Shown piece by piece: positions 11,811 to 22,689 of a DNA stretch of 64,000 nt. The translations under genes and the position numbers were made by a program. The notes beneath the pieces are model-generated. The model ran no database searches. It was not told where the DNA came from and worked only from the letters and a program-made list of their open reading frames with translations. The stretch lies in contig CM049313.1 in assembly GCA_026874595.1 (NCBI GenBank), positions 30,812,008 through 30,876,007 on the forward strand. The letters run 5' to 3'. This DNA comes from Sipunculus nudus. Its lineage: Eukaryota; Annelida; Sipuncula; Golfingiida; Sipunculidae. Each line of letters starts with the position of its first letter. Positions within the stretch are counted from its first letter, which is position 1.

Positions 11811-12209
11811 TCAGTCAGGAAGCTTTCGGGGCATATGTACCTCCCCGGGAATTAAATAGACTTTAAGTCGGTAAAACGGTACAGACTTGCTGGAGTCGTC
11901 AGACAGCATCTTCATTACAGCTGACGGCCAGAAGCCACCCATTGTATTGGTCGCTCTCGCGATCGTTCCATGACTATCCGAAGCATCAAAGCAGCTGCCA
12001 AACGACAGTGTTCTTCTTCTCTGAACTCTGATATTTGAGGTGAGATTGCAGTTTGCACTTGCGCGCTTTTGTTGCACGCCTCCCCGAAGTCCAGGCAAGT
12101 AAACCGCTGTCTGATGTTTATGGCGTCTTAGTGCCTCTAAGATGTCCACCTGTTTTGTGATCATGAACCTGCCTTGTAATCTGTTTGCGGATCTCTGCTG
12201 AAGCCACAA
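11811..12209 (-). pseudogene. Gypsy remnant 2: integrase zinc-binding region
   Basis: A 132-codon open stretch contains RRHKHQTAVYLPGLRGGVQQ, which fits the HHCC region of gypsy integrases (usual form: RFYWPGLR.DV). The expected CX2C is not preserved (ASANCN). The catalytic core downstream cannot be read with confidence, although the frame stays open to 11811. Confidence 0.5.
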
Positions 12210-12501
12210 ACTGATAGGTAGTAGAGAGCTTCATTAAGACCTCCAGGATGTTCCATTGGCTCTACAGGGCCTTGAGATTTCATGCCACATCTTGTTATGC
12301 AGCCAAGCGTCAGATTTTGGCGATACCTGGATCATCGGATCGGAGTTGGTAAAGCTGGCCAGTCGTCAAGCCAGTTTGAATGAGCAGGCTGCTCAGTGTT
12401 TGTTTCGTTTGTTTTGTTGCCTCCGTACTCTTCAGCCCATTGGTGGCTGCACGACATCTTCATTCCCATGTTTGGCTTCAGGACGCTAACGTATGGTAAA
12501 G

Positions 12502-12915
12502 TCATACGTATCTAGTACCTAAAGCAAGTACGTATCTGAGCCACTTGGCTAACATGGTCTCCAGTTCTTTAAGTGCGGTAACCACTGTACAAAGGCATGG
12601 TCCGTTCTGGTCAGAAATGGTCCAGAAGTACATGCGGACCTGTTTGACGAATATCACCACTAACATCAACTCCCGATTTGTGATGCAGTGTTTACTCTGG
12701 GCTATGCTGGGGGATTTTCTCGCATAAGCTACGCCTCTTTCTTCTATTATAAATCTGTGAGAGGCATTTTCCAACGTTTATCCCACTGGTGTCATTGTTT
12801 AGGGACAGTAGTCCTTCGAGTCGAGGGTACGTCAACACAGGTGCAGTAGTCAGCTTCTGCGTCATATTTAGGAAGGCTTCCTCACAGTCATGGTTCCACT
12901 GAAACTTAATGTTTT
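12502..12915 (-). pseudogene. Gypsy remnant 2: RNase H
   Basis: From 12915 the minus strand reads FQWNHDCEEAFLNMTQKL and APVLTYPRLEG, the region joining RT to RNase H. After a frame change it continues at 12774 with ERGVAYARKSPS, SKHCITNRELMLVVIFVKQV and ALKELETMLAKWLRYV. The usual DTDAS aspartates are altered to NNDTS. The part after FVKQVRMYF, where TDH is expected, is scrambled. It is inactive. Confidence 0.75.
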
Positions 12916-13099
12916 CTTTGCCAAAGCCGCTAGGGGTTACACGTGTACGAACTCTGGTGTGAACGTTCTATGATATGAATCGAAGTCTAAGAAGCTTCAT
13001 ACTTAAGACAGACACTATGGGGTCTTCCTTTCCTGGTCACACACCGAATCTTTTCTAGGTCACACTTTACTCCTTCGCCAGACAAAGTCTTGTCCAAAA

Positions 13100-14062
13100 A
13101 CTTAACACTGAGCTGATAAACCATATCCTTCTTGTGTCTTCGAGTTTGTTTTAGATTGGTGAAAGTCTGTACCAGACACCATTATTTTGTTAAGGGATAC
13201 AAGATATCTCTCCCAGTGCAATCCTTTGAGCATCAATCCCGTTAAAAAGGAAAAGACGTCAGGTTAGTTACCCAGTCCGAATAGCAAAACTCATCATTTG
13301 AAGAATCCCTTCTTAGTAGTAAATGCCGTCTTTGACCGGGCTGTCTCAATCACATTGAATGCCGTGACAACCCGATTCAGTAGGCACCTGGTAAGCCTAA
13401 CTTGAGTCTTAATGCAAGTCATATCGAGGAATGCATCACAGTGGTCTTCCAACATGTTGCATTCATATCGTAGTAAACCGCCATTAATCTAACATTAGGC
13501 TACGAATGATGAATTAGCACAAAAGAATATATGTGAACTCACAACCCAAACTGAAACTCCGTCTCTGTGGTAACAACTCATTTCCTGTATCGCGTACAAG
13601 TTGGCTGCGTCCAGTAACCCGTGCGAGCCATGCTTGTATTCATGCATCCAGAAATTCAGCAATCTTGCGGAAGGATTTACCAATATGCTGAGTTATAACG
13701 GAACTTTTCTTCCTCATGATTGGTGTGGTTAGAATGTATACCAAAAAAAGCTTACGATTATTCTGGTTTATGTAAAGAACAGCGTTCTTGTAAGCCACGA
13801 GGTATTGTCAGAAATGACGAAAATATTTGCATCCTCATAGCCCCTTAATCACTGAAGGATGTAAAAGCCCTCTGACAACCAGTAAGCTGGTCGCAGACTC
13901 TCTAATGTCAGAGGGCCGAAATGGCGCTACTTGCCAGTAACCACAAGCTCGATCAAGGGTGCTGAACCACTGTGACCTGACATTGTATCCATGGTTCATC
14001 CACTTGTGGCAACGGATACGCGTCCTTACTGGTAACCTCGTTTTAACGCCTGTAATTCCCAC
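13100..14062 (-). pseudogene. Gypsy remnant 2: reverse transcriptase
   Basis: A 75-codon open stretch (14062-13835) contains QWFSTLDRACGYWQVAPF, matching the RT motif A region with its catalytic Asp present, then an eroded TSLLVVRGL. After ~0.5 kb of unassigned sequence, RT resumes near 13340 as SKTAFTTKKGFF, and the segment LHWERYLVSLNKIMVSGTDF follows at 13215-13165. There the two catalytic aspartates are replaced. The middle piece repeats the TAF..(K/R)(K/R)G region, so it may be an insertion or a rearrangement. Confidence 0.7.
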
Positions 14063-14456
14063 AAACCGTCACATTTTGACACTAACACAATATGGCTAGC
14101 CTTTGGATTGTCATTTTATCAACCTCTATGTTGGTTATTTCCTATTATCCTATTGAGCCAACGGCAATCTCCGTGGATGTTTATTCAACCGTGGGTGACC
14201 CTCAGTATCAATCTGTGTGTTAAACCAAATCAGTTATTCCCTATCCCCCGTCTGGTGACGTGAACACATCAAGGTACTGGGACAGCAGACGTCCAACTTG
14301 GTTTCTCTTGTCAGGCCTCAAGTTATCTAACTTCTCTTCTTACCTAGCTTCCAATTGTCCAGGCACTACAATTTAAATGGATGAGCGTCAGGAATCTATT
14401 AACATCTTCCACCACTTCTGCTTTGAGTCCGGTGGGCAGGTTTGTCGTCTCCTCAC

Positions 14457-14996
14457 TTAGGGCCTAGTCACACCTAAGGTGCGATCAATTGAGACCACGA
14501 CTTGTTGCAGAAAAAAGGCAGTCGTGTTGACTGACTGTGTCTGTAATTCATAAAAATAGTTGCGGTCACGTCAGGATAAGACTATCAAACGAACATCGCA
14601 TGACCACCAGTGACCACCTGCGACTTATTACGAGTTGTCGTACGACCAGCGTAAGACCATCCACCACCATTTTGTGACTAGTCATATGAATGTCGTGAAA
14701 CCACCTATGTAACCGATCGCTGGTCGTTAAGGCGTATTGTTGGTTTGCGACTGGGAAAGACCATTGCAGGGGTATCGCACGATAATTCGCCACTGCTTTA
14801 AGAAATCTTATGATCAGCTCGATTACCCACGACCATGCCAATCGTCGGGAGGTTAGTTAGGATAAGAGATCTCCTTACAACCGACTTTGCTCCTGCGATC
14901 ACAAGTGACTTGTAGTCCGCCCGGCTTACGATTGCCCGTGACTTCCCAGGTCGTAACTAGTAATTGGTCGTATACCCTAGTGTGACTGGGCCTTTA
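14457..14996. mobile_element. PIF/Harbinger-like MITE, 534 bp
   Basis: The element body (14460-14993) starts GGGCCTAGTCACAC and ends, read inverted, AGGCCCAGTCACAC: 12 of 14 bases match. It is flanked on both sides by TTA (14457-14459 and 14994-14996), the target duplication typical of PIF/Harbinger. The interior is rich in GTCGT/ACGAC words and has no transposase. It lies just right of the RT part of gypsy remnant 2. Confidence 0.8.
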
Positions 14997-16200
14997 TGTT
15001 CATCAGATTTACTGGCAGGCTCGGCGTGATGGTATTAATCACACCTTGTTGGTGTATTTATCACACCGTCTCATCGATTAGTGACGACAGGGGCTGCATC
15101 AATCCCATGTTAAGCTGGTCTCCATCCCTGAACTATCCAGCAAGGCAGGTGCTCTAATCTCATGTCACGGCGGTGCTTGAGGAGACTCCCTTAGTCGAAC
15201 CCTGCGGCAACATGTTCCCAATTCGGCTCCAAACACGTTCCGTTACTCTATCTATAGAGGTTTCAATTCCATGTCAGTCTGGCAGTCAACACCATGCATA
15301 AAACCAATGCCAAGAATTTCCTTCAAGGAAACTAATTGGGTAACAGCAAAGGTTTGGTTACATTCCTATTCAAAACTTCAGATCAAAATCTCCTGTTACA
15401 TCCATCAGATCACAGAAGCAGTGCTGATTGCACAGTTTGCACTTAAACTTGGTATAATCCGAAGGAAAGGGTGGTCGATCAAAGATATCTGAACCCCTGT
15501 CTACCAGGTTTGTTCCAACAGGTTTGTTGGAGACCGTTCCCCTCTATTAACAATCCAATCTATATATACCGGTGACTCTCTGGGTACTATATTACATCGT
15601 TTAATATATCTCCTCTTGTTAGTCATAGCCGGTGATTTCTTCTATCTGGCTGGACAATTGCTGCCTACAACCGAAACATGGTTGTGACAGCAAACTGGTC
15701 GTCCTGGGCGTAGGTCTTCGGTCACATCTGGCCCCACGCATTACATTATCGTCTGTGTCAGCTAACCGCTGCAGCCAAAACTCGTGACAGCTTGATAACC
15801 TGTTCCGTTAGAAACAAAAAACCAATGACTTACAGTCTGGTTAACTTCTTGCAACTTTTTCTCTTTAGCCATCAACTCTTCCTTGTTCTCGGAGCACTGA
15901 TATATGTTCGTCAGTGTGCATCCCTGGTACAGTTTGCATCTTTGGCCAGAATTAACGATCCGGCATGGCACCCGACCATTACAAGACCCCAGTCCCTCAA
16001 TCCTCCTCTGTCCTGTACTAGTCATTATAACTATGTATCGCATAACACTGTTTTAATCACACATTGCAATAATTATCTACTTATTAACACGCACACTTGA
16101 AATATTATATCTCTTCTATGATAATATATAATTCAAATTGATTTAAAAAAATAGTATCATTATTTTTCCAACTAAAAAACATTTATGATATCCGAAAAAA
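14997..16200. other. Unassigned, possibly gypsy remnant 2 upstream part
   Basis: If remnant 2 continues right of the MITE, protease and gag would lie here on the minus strand. One CFGC-type motif near 15675 (minus) could be an eroded zinc knuckle. No protease motif was found. Frames at 15271-15492 and 15762-16100 are not recognised. Confidence 0.3.
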
Positions 16201-16204
16201 GTCA

Positions 16205-16690
16205 AAATACCTTACCAAACCTGCTACAGAGGCCTTAGTTCATTCAGTAATCCCACCCAAGATAGATTACAGTAAGAGCTTACTTGATGGGTTTCCCGCT
16301 ATTCATATTCAGAAATTTGAACGTGTCCAGAACGCTGCTGCTAGGCTTGTTTAGGGAATGAAGAAGTATGAATACTACACCTGCACTTTTTCTGCTACAT
16401 TAGTTACCGATCTAGTACAGAGTTAGGTTTAAGCTTTTCCTGCTCACTTAAAGGTCATTACATGGATTATCTCTCTAAACTGTTGAATATACAATCACTT
16501 AGGTCATCACCTTCCATTGAATTATTTCGGCCACCATCAAGCCTAGTGACCTGTAGTGATCTCGCGTTTGCAGTTGCTGATCTAACACTATTACGAACTC
16601 TGTTCCTGAAGGTATTGGTGCAACGAACACCATTTCGGTATTTGAAAAGAACACTAAAAACATACCTTTTTAGATTAGCTTTCTTTTAAG
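16205..16690 (+). pseudogene. CR1/L2-like LINE, 3' end of reverse transcriptase ORF
   Basis: The plus strand reads ALVHSVIPPKIDYSKSLLDG, FPAIHIQKFERVQNAAARLV, then a stop, frameshifts, and finally RSLRSS-like wording ending FKRTLKTYLFRLAF-like (KRTLKTYLFRLAF) before a stop at 16687. This order, with RVQNAAARL in the middle and LKTYLF at the end, is the C-terminal region of RT proteins of non-LTR elements of the CR1/L2 group. The piece is 5'-truncated, as usual for LINEs. The following 3' untranslated sequence runs into A+T-rich DNA; no clear tail was identified. Confidence 0.8.
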
Positions 16691-16926
16691 GTTAATTTTT
16701 TAATTGTATTCGGATATTCTCTTTAAATTTTCAACATTAAATTCTTAACTTGGTTTTGTAGTCACTATGGTGACTTTATATCTACATGTAGTATTTTAAC
16801 TTGTGATATAGCTGTGATATAATTATTTTAGTCTATCATTATTTTTTTTAGTACAACAGTACTGTAATGCACTTGTGAGCAGAGTATCTGGTAGGAGCGA
16901 AATATAAATAATAAATTGTTATAATT

Positions 16927-18225
16927 GTATCCCCAGACAAAGTGGGGGGATACTATGTTTTCATACCGGTCACGCCGACGCCGCCACCGCATATAAATCT
17001 TGTTGGCGCGATAACTAAAAAATATTGCACGGATCTTTACCAAACTTGGTATATGTATAGATAGGGGTGAGAGGACGATGCCTATTTAAAATGAAGTCAT
17101 GATCTTGACTAGGAGAGTGTCCTTGACCTTGAATAGGTCCAATTTTGGGGAAAATCACACAAATTCTTGAATATCTCAAGAAATCTTGCATTGATTGATC
17201 CCAAAATCAAGTTGATGTAAGATCATGGATAGGGTTGTCATGTTTCAGAATCTTGTGGCGCCACCTATTATTCTTTACTTGTTTTCATGCCGTTTAATAC
17301 CCCAAAATTGCTACTTGACGGTACTGTGAGCATTATAAGTCAAAAACTAATGGACAGATTTCTTTTATATTATGCATGTAAATAGATATGGGTTATGGGA
17401 TGATGTTTATAAAAATTGGGGTCATGACCTTTCCTATTAGAGTGGCCTTGACATTAAATATTACCATATATGGTGAAAATTACACAAAATCATTAATATC
17501 TCAATAAGGGATGCATTGATTGGTCCAAAAATCAACTTGATCGAAGATCTTGGATAATATTGCCATGTACCGGAAACAGGTGGCGCCACCTGTTATTCTT
17601 TTACTTGTTTGTGTGCCGTTTAATACCCCATCATTGCCACTTAACAGTTCTGTGAGCATTATAAGTAAAAAACTAATGGAAAGATTTCTTTCATATTATG
17701 CATATACATAGATATGGGTTATGGGATGATGTTTATTTAAATTAGGGTCATGACCTTTCCTATGAGAGTTGCCTTGACCTTGAATATTGCCATATATGGT
17801 GAAAATCACACAAAAATCATTAATATCTCAATAAGGAATGCTTTGATTGGTCCAAAAATCAACTTGACCGAAGATCTTGGATAGTGTTGTCATGTACCGG
17901 AAAGTGGTAGCGCCACCTGTTATTCTTTTACTCGTTTCCGTGCCCTTTAATACCCCATCGTTGCCACTTAACAGTACTGTGAGCATTATAAGTAAAAAAC
18001 TAATGGACAGATTTCTTTCATATTATGCATATACATAGGCATGGGTTAGGGAATGATGTATATTGAAATTGGGGTCATGACCTTTTCTATGAGAGTGACC
18101 TTTTCTATGAGTGTGGTCTGATATTAATTGTTGCTGAAGATGGGGGGGGGCCTATTCTTAAAGGGGGGGGGGAGATTAATTGTCTGGGGATACTATGGCA
18201 CCTGCGGTGCCAAGAAATATCTAGT
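16927..18225. mobile_element. Short-TIR element with ~327-bp core repeats (HINE/pearl-like)
   Basis: The left end GTATCCCCAGACAA (16927-16940) recurs perfectly inverted at 18180-18193. The left end folds with GGGGGATAC (to 16953) as a hairpin. A second hairpin, GGCACCTGCGGTGCC, sits just inside the right edge (18197-18211), followed by CTAG. The core holds three to four tandem units; the anchor TGTGAGCATTATAAGT recurs at 17325, 17651 and 17979. No coding frame was seen. Terminal inverted repeats, tandem core and a 3' hairpin resemble Helentron-associated (HINE/pearl) elements of bivalves. That class is an inference. Confidence 0.7.
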
Positions 18226-19480
18226 TTTTATTATTATTATCATTATTTTTTTTAAATAAAAATATGGAATTTGAGGTGTCGCCATATCTTCACATACTGC
18301 ACTAATTATAGGTGTAAAACTGAAATTATTGGTTTTACAAAATCCGTTCATATTCAAAAATTAAAAACACAACCAGCCAGTTTTTACTCCGAAAAATTAG
18401 AAAATAATTGTATAAATACAACGAATCTCCTGCATTACCACTAGAACCAGGTACCATTGCGCCAGCCAGACTTGCTGCACATATTCTAGGCCAATTGCTG
18501 ATACACCGAAAGAAATAAAAGCTGTACAAAAAATTTCCCTGACAACGACTTTAACTGTCACTCATGTGACAGTATATGTCAACAAGGATTGAGATTCACT
18601 GCTAATTGCGCTATTATTGAGTCAATACGAGGTCACTGGGAATTGCTTTGTCTCTCGCCTTCCCTCAGATTTCATGCCCACTCTGCCAAACAAATCCACT
18701 CAGTTTGTCAGACTTAACCAAAGTCTAACTGCAGAGTACCAGGGTGTAAATGCCACGGCTATTTGTCAGATGCGTTTGCTTGGGCGAAAAAACGCTTATA
18801 ATCTTTTTTTCAAAATGAGACCCTTCAAGGTGTGTGTATCCCTTGGCTGATTAAATGAAGCTTCTACAAGCGAACAACGGTGATGGACGGGGTATTATTG
18901 TATTGTGCTTTAACGGCTTGTAACCTGAGAAGGCACGGTTCTTGGATTTAGGGATGTCAAAGCCATGTGCTTTGCTTGAGGGGGAAGGGACATATCCCCT
19001 CACTTTTTAGAGGAATAAACATAATTGTTTTATAATTTTTTTTGTGATAATGTCGTCAGTCAGTTTATTGTTCGTCATATTTTCCTTAATAATATTTCAG
19101 TTATACATGTCATATTGAGAAACTTTAGGATATTGCATATGTCAATAGCTTCAATGAATTTTAAAAATATGTTAGTCTATGTTTTTTAAATGTTTAGATC
19201 GGATCTAAATTATGAATAATATAGTTACTGAATATTTAGCAAAATGTATGTCTGAATATCTAGAACTGATATAATTTTCAGTTTATACATATAAACAAGG
19301 CCTACAGGCCTAATGCGAACCTGTGCAATGTATATTAATCAGGTATAATGCTTCCATGATATCATGCTTGACCATTAATTGAAAAGTAATTGATTACTTT
19401 AAGTACATGTATGGCATGTGAATGTACCTTGCAAGTACTAAATATTATGGACACGAATACAAGCACCAATTACACAAACG
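18226..19480. other. Intergenic, no gene seen
   Basis: Frames at 18335-18529 and 18617-18850 are unrecognised. A perfect dyad TGTCACTCATGTGACA lies near 18557. Confidence 0.45.
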
Positions 19481-19529
19481 TCACTCCTGAAATACTGACA
19501 TGTATGAACACACCAGCCCTGTGTAATAA

Positions 19530-19860
19530 ATAGCCATATGGACATGCAAGATTTCAGGCAGATACTTCAAACCACTCTTGAGCTATGAGCACAGATGCAT
19601 TAAACTCAAACAATTTTCGGTGGCCCCACAAGTAATGTATATACAACGAGACTATTTGAGACGTATGGGTATGCACAATTTCAGGCTGACAGGTCAAATC
19701 ACACCTGGAAAACGGGCAGGGACATACCCTGTGCAAAAAAAAATGTTGTAGGTGGCGCAAGCAGTCTTGCATTTGACAAATCTGAAATGTATAGACATGC
19801 CCAATTTCAGACTGATATTTAATTTCAGACTGCACCCAAGTGAACCGAAACTAATTTGCA
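19530..19860. repeat. Three diverged ~127-bp tandem units
   Basis: The phrase ATG-GACATGC-A-ATTTCAG-C-GAT recurs in altered form near 19535, 19665 and 19795. Units end in TGGC-C-CAAG-type wording. Divergence is high. Confidence 0.5.
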
Positions 19861-20590
19861 TGTGCAGCTTATGCACTAAGTGAACTCTTGACCTGTACCT
19901 GGCTGCACAAAACCAGCTTCATCTTTCCATGACTCTACCAAAATCAATCGGCTCGATCTATTCTTGTACAATTATGAGAACCCTTCCTTGGGATAACTCT
20001 TGTGAAAAACTATGTGGCTTGACAGTTTTTGATGATACATTTTTAATGCAGAAGCTGAAAGGGGCTAAAATTACGGGGTTCTTGCCGTAAAATCAAAAAC
20101 AGGTCAGTGTATATGGCGCCACAGAAACCTCAATTTCAAATATGAGTCATGTGACCAACATTTGCAGAAAAGGGATACTCTGTTAAGAATAAAGTTTAAA
20201 TGAGATAAGATGTTTCCTTTAGCTTGTGCCCCCTGTTGGCCATCTGTGGTTATGCTGGCGCCCCTATTGGCTATCGGTGGTGCTATGATGGACGCGCCCT
20301 GCATCAGGCGATGCCGGAGCTGTGTGCTCATATTTGTCCGGGTCTGTGATTAGTAGCAAGACCATGCCATGTCAAAAGACTAAAGCATTTGACGTCAAAC
20401 ATGCCGTCAGGTGCTGTAAGTAACAGTGCTGTACGACTGACTTAATGTACTATAATCACCTCACAGCTTGACGGCTTGAGCGATAATAAGTAATATGGCG
20501 GGGCAAGACTTTCTGTTCGGTGACTGGGTAGAAACTGCTATGCTCCCAGACACAGAATTAAGGCTTTGATGACGTAGGGGCCCTCCTATG
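19861..20590. other. Intergenic, no gene seen
   Basis: Nothing recognised. The frame at 20104-20331 (minus) has no family resemblance. Confidence 0.4.
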
Positions 20591-20591
20591 T

Positions 20592-21077
20592 ATGACATTG
20601 GATGATATAACGGCCCTTGACTTGGGAAAACAGGGCCATGTCAGATGCCTGCATGGCGCTATCAGTAAGTTGCAAGCAGCTCACCAAGAACTGAAGCCTA
20701 TGAAACCTGTAAACCATGAATCATCTCTAATAGGGACCAATGCCAGTGTGGATGGTACAACACCAGGTACTAGTTCACCAGATGCAGTTCTTGGAAGTAT
20801 CATCAGCAAAGTGATGATGTAAGCCCCAGTCTCAACAGCACTCGACCCCCAGATATACTTGTCTAAAAGGACCAGTAAGCACTATCTAAAAAGCAAATAC
20901 TTTTGTAAATGTTCATGGTCAAAGGGCGAGGATCCAGAAGTAGATCTGGGGGGAAATGTTAGCTCAAGACTGAAAAGAGTAAAACCTAAACTGGCATATA
21001 AAACACGCACCACGGTACCAGAAACCATTACATGGTGGCAGTGTTTCCTAAAGCTTCCATCGATACCTAGTTTATGA
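20592..21077 (+). pseudogene. Unrecognised coding-like fragment
   Basis: Two open stretches in the same frame (20592-20822 and 20859-21077) are separated by one stop at 20820-20822. They look protein-like: DDITALDLGKQGHVRCLHGA, a Pro/Thr/Ser-rich part, then DPEVDLGGNVSSRLKR. The family could not be named. Their position just before gag of remnant 3 suggests another retroelement piece. No function is claimed. Confidence 0.3.
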
Positions 21078-21172
21078 CACTTTTTTTCGACGTACGCACC
21101 GCATCATGTATCAATTAGCGCCGTCTCATAGCTGGCCTACCCCATAAGGTCGTACCCGCCGAAAACCGTACC

Positions 21173-21928
21173 ATGGCCGACAATATGCCTAAAATGGACT
21201 TGGGTGCCGCCGATCTGCCCTCCACATTTAACATGTTTAAACAGAGGTGCGAACTATATTTCAAGTTTAAGAACATGCGGGGAGAAATGGCCGTAACCCA
21301 CATCCTCTTAGCCGTGGGTAAAGAAGGCCTGAGGCGATATAACACATTGACTCTCACAGAACCTGAGAGAAAGGATCCAACTGTTATTTGGACCAAATTC
21401 GAGCAGCAGATAGAGCCATCTGTCACCTTCAGACTTTGTCGCCTAAAACTCAGACACTGCAAACAAGGCACAAATAAAGGCTTAGACGATTTTATTACAA
21501 GAACAAGAGTCATTGCATTGAAATGTTATTTAAGTTGTGAGGAGCTAAACGAGCGCCTAGTGGAGCTTGCTATAGCCAGCACGCCAATCCAGGATTCCCA
21601 AAGGGAATTACTGGCTAAACCAAAACACTTCAAGATCTGACAATAACTGGAAATTGGCCGCAACTACGAGGCAACAATGGCATTAAAGGGCATTGAAAAA
21701 AGTGGTGCAGAAAGACCAAAGCTCAGCAAACAAAACATAAACCACAGTTCCGGCGTAACAACACCTCCCGAAACAGAGCCGCAAGAGACACAAGTATTGT
21801 TCATGTTGTCGAAACAGAGCCAAACGATGGAAGTGACCAAAGTGACCTTGACAGCTTCAACTTCAACGCTGTCACCGTATCTAGTCTGTGTTTCGAACAA
21901 GACCGAGACGAAGCCTTTGTTACCGTAA
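21173..21928 (+). pseudogene. gag: Gypsy remnant 3: gag
   Basis: The frame starts at an ATG in good context (ACCATGG) and stays open for 155 codons: MDLGAADLPSTFNMFKQRCE, then VTHILLAVGKEGLRRYNTL and FRLCRLKLRHCKQG. These are typical of Ty3/gypsy capsid proteins. Two in-frame stops follow (KI*Q*LEIGRNYEA), after which the same frame resumes to 21928. A frameshift after about 21715 moves the true reading into another frame that leads on to protease. A CCHC knuckle is not clear. Confidence 0.75.
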
Positions 21929-21929
21929 A

Positions 21930-22147
21930 TATAAAACTTGACAACAAACCCGGTATTCACAAACTACAACTCAAAGTGGACACAAGGGTTCCAGGCAAAC
22001 ACTTTGCCTCTCAGAACCTACCGCTGCATGTTTCCTGAAAACTTAGATGCACAGGGCAATCCTTCAACAGGGCAACTTGTGACCCCAAGCACACAGCTCA
22101 CTGCATATAACGGGACCCCCATCAAATGCGTTGTAACAGTGTCTTAG
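21930..22147 (+). pseudogene. pro: Gypsy remnant 3: aspartic protease with frameshifted active site
   Basis: The approach to the active site, KLQLKVDT, is in one frame (ends about 21984). The continuation QANTLPLRTYRCMFPENL ... LTAYNGTPIKCVV is in another. The frameshift falls inside the Asp-Thr-Gly-Ala motif itself (21979-21992). The Asp codon survives but the reading breaks immediately after it. Confidence 0.75.
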
Positions 22148-22514
22148 GGAAAATATGATGAAGGATACAAATTTATTTGTTGTGGATGTCCCAGGCCCAG
22201 CAGTTCTTGGCCTTTCGTCATGCATCAGGCTGAAATTGTCAACCTCAATTGCGCGTTAACAAAGTCCACAACACAGAGCTCGATCAAAGAACCAATAATC
22301 TATGTGAATGACCTTATCAAGTCTTATCCTGAATAATTTGACCGCATCGGTGAATTCGCGACGGTGCATAAGCTTGTTGTTGACCCCACAGTACCGAGCT
22401 CTCAAGGACAAGGTAAAGGCCAAGTTAGATGAAATGCAAAATCAAGGGGTCATTCGTCCAATCGAAGAAAAGACTGAGTGGGTGATTTCTATTACCTATG
22501 TCACTAGTCTGTAA

Positions 22515-22689
22515 GGTGGTTCGATTTTGACTTTCATGGTCTAGTTTGACAGCCCATGCAGTATCCTGCTTTAGCATCTAGCTTTGAGAAGACTCGTGCG
22601 GATGAAAGCTTATGGTTGATGTCCTCTGCTGTTGGTGTTCCGTGTCGTGGTCTGATAAGGGCTCTGTTGAGGTGTTAAGGATCGAGACA
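22515..22689. other. Junction between gypsy remnant 3 and satellite array
   Basis: No coding or repeat similarity was recognised in these ~175 bp. Confidence 0.4.

Larger units (their letters stand above)
11811..14062 (-). mobile_element. pol: Decayed Ty3/gypsy retrotransposon, remnant 2
   Basis: On the minus strand, pol fragments follow in canonical order. RT motif A (FSTLDRACGYWQV) is near 13950, a second RT block (SKTAFTTKKG, then LHWERYLVSLNKIMVSG) at 13340-13170, the RT end (GEGVKCDLEKIRCV) near 13070, RNase H (FQWNHDCEEAF, APVLTYP) at 12910-12800 and 12774-12502 (CITNREL), and the integrase zinc-binding region (YLPGLRGGVQQ) near 12100. The polymerase Asp-Asp site reads Asn-Lys (SLNKIM). 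The RNase H aspartate region reads NNDTSG. About 0.5 kb separates the two RT blocks. No LTR or gag was secured. Wording differs from remnants 1 and 3, so it is another lineage. Confidence 0.8.
21173..22514 (+). mobile_element. Decayed Ty3/gypsy retrotransposon, remnant 3
   Basis: Gag, protease and the first part of RT follow on the plus strand; similarity stops near 22514, about 180 bp before a satellite array. Gag and protease wording matches remnant 1. RT contributes only its N-terminal segment (KDKVKAKLDEMQNQGVIRPI, then EEKTEWVISITYV). The upstream linker has an in-frame stop (SYPE*FDRIGEF). No LTR was found. Confidence 0.8.

Noticed and set aside
14566-14841. 91-codon minus-strand frame
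   Set aside because: It lies wholly inside the 534-bp MITE and has no transposase motif.
15792-16100. 102-codon plus-strand frame with a hydrophobic start
   Set aside because: A signal-peptide-like start alone is weak. No domain, no splice context, and it overlaps a minus-strand frame of similar length.
21115-21513. 132-codon minus-strand frame
   Set aside because: It is antisense to the gag of gypsy remnant 3.
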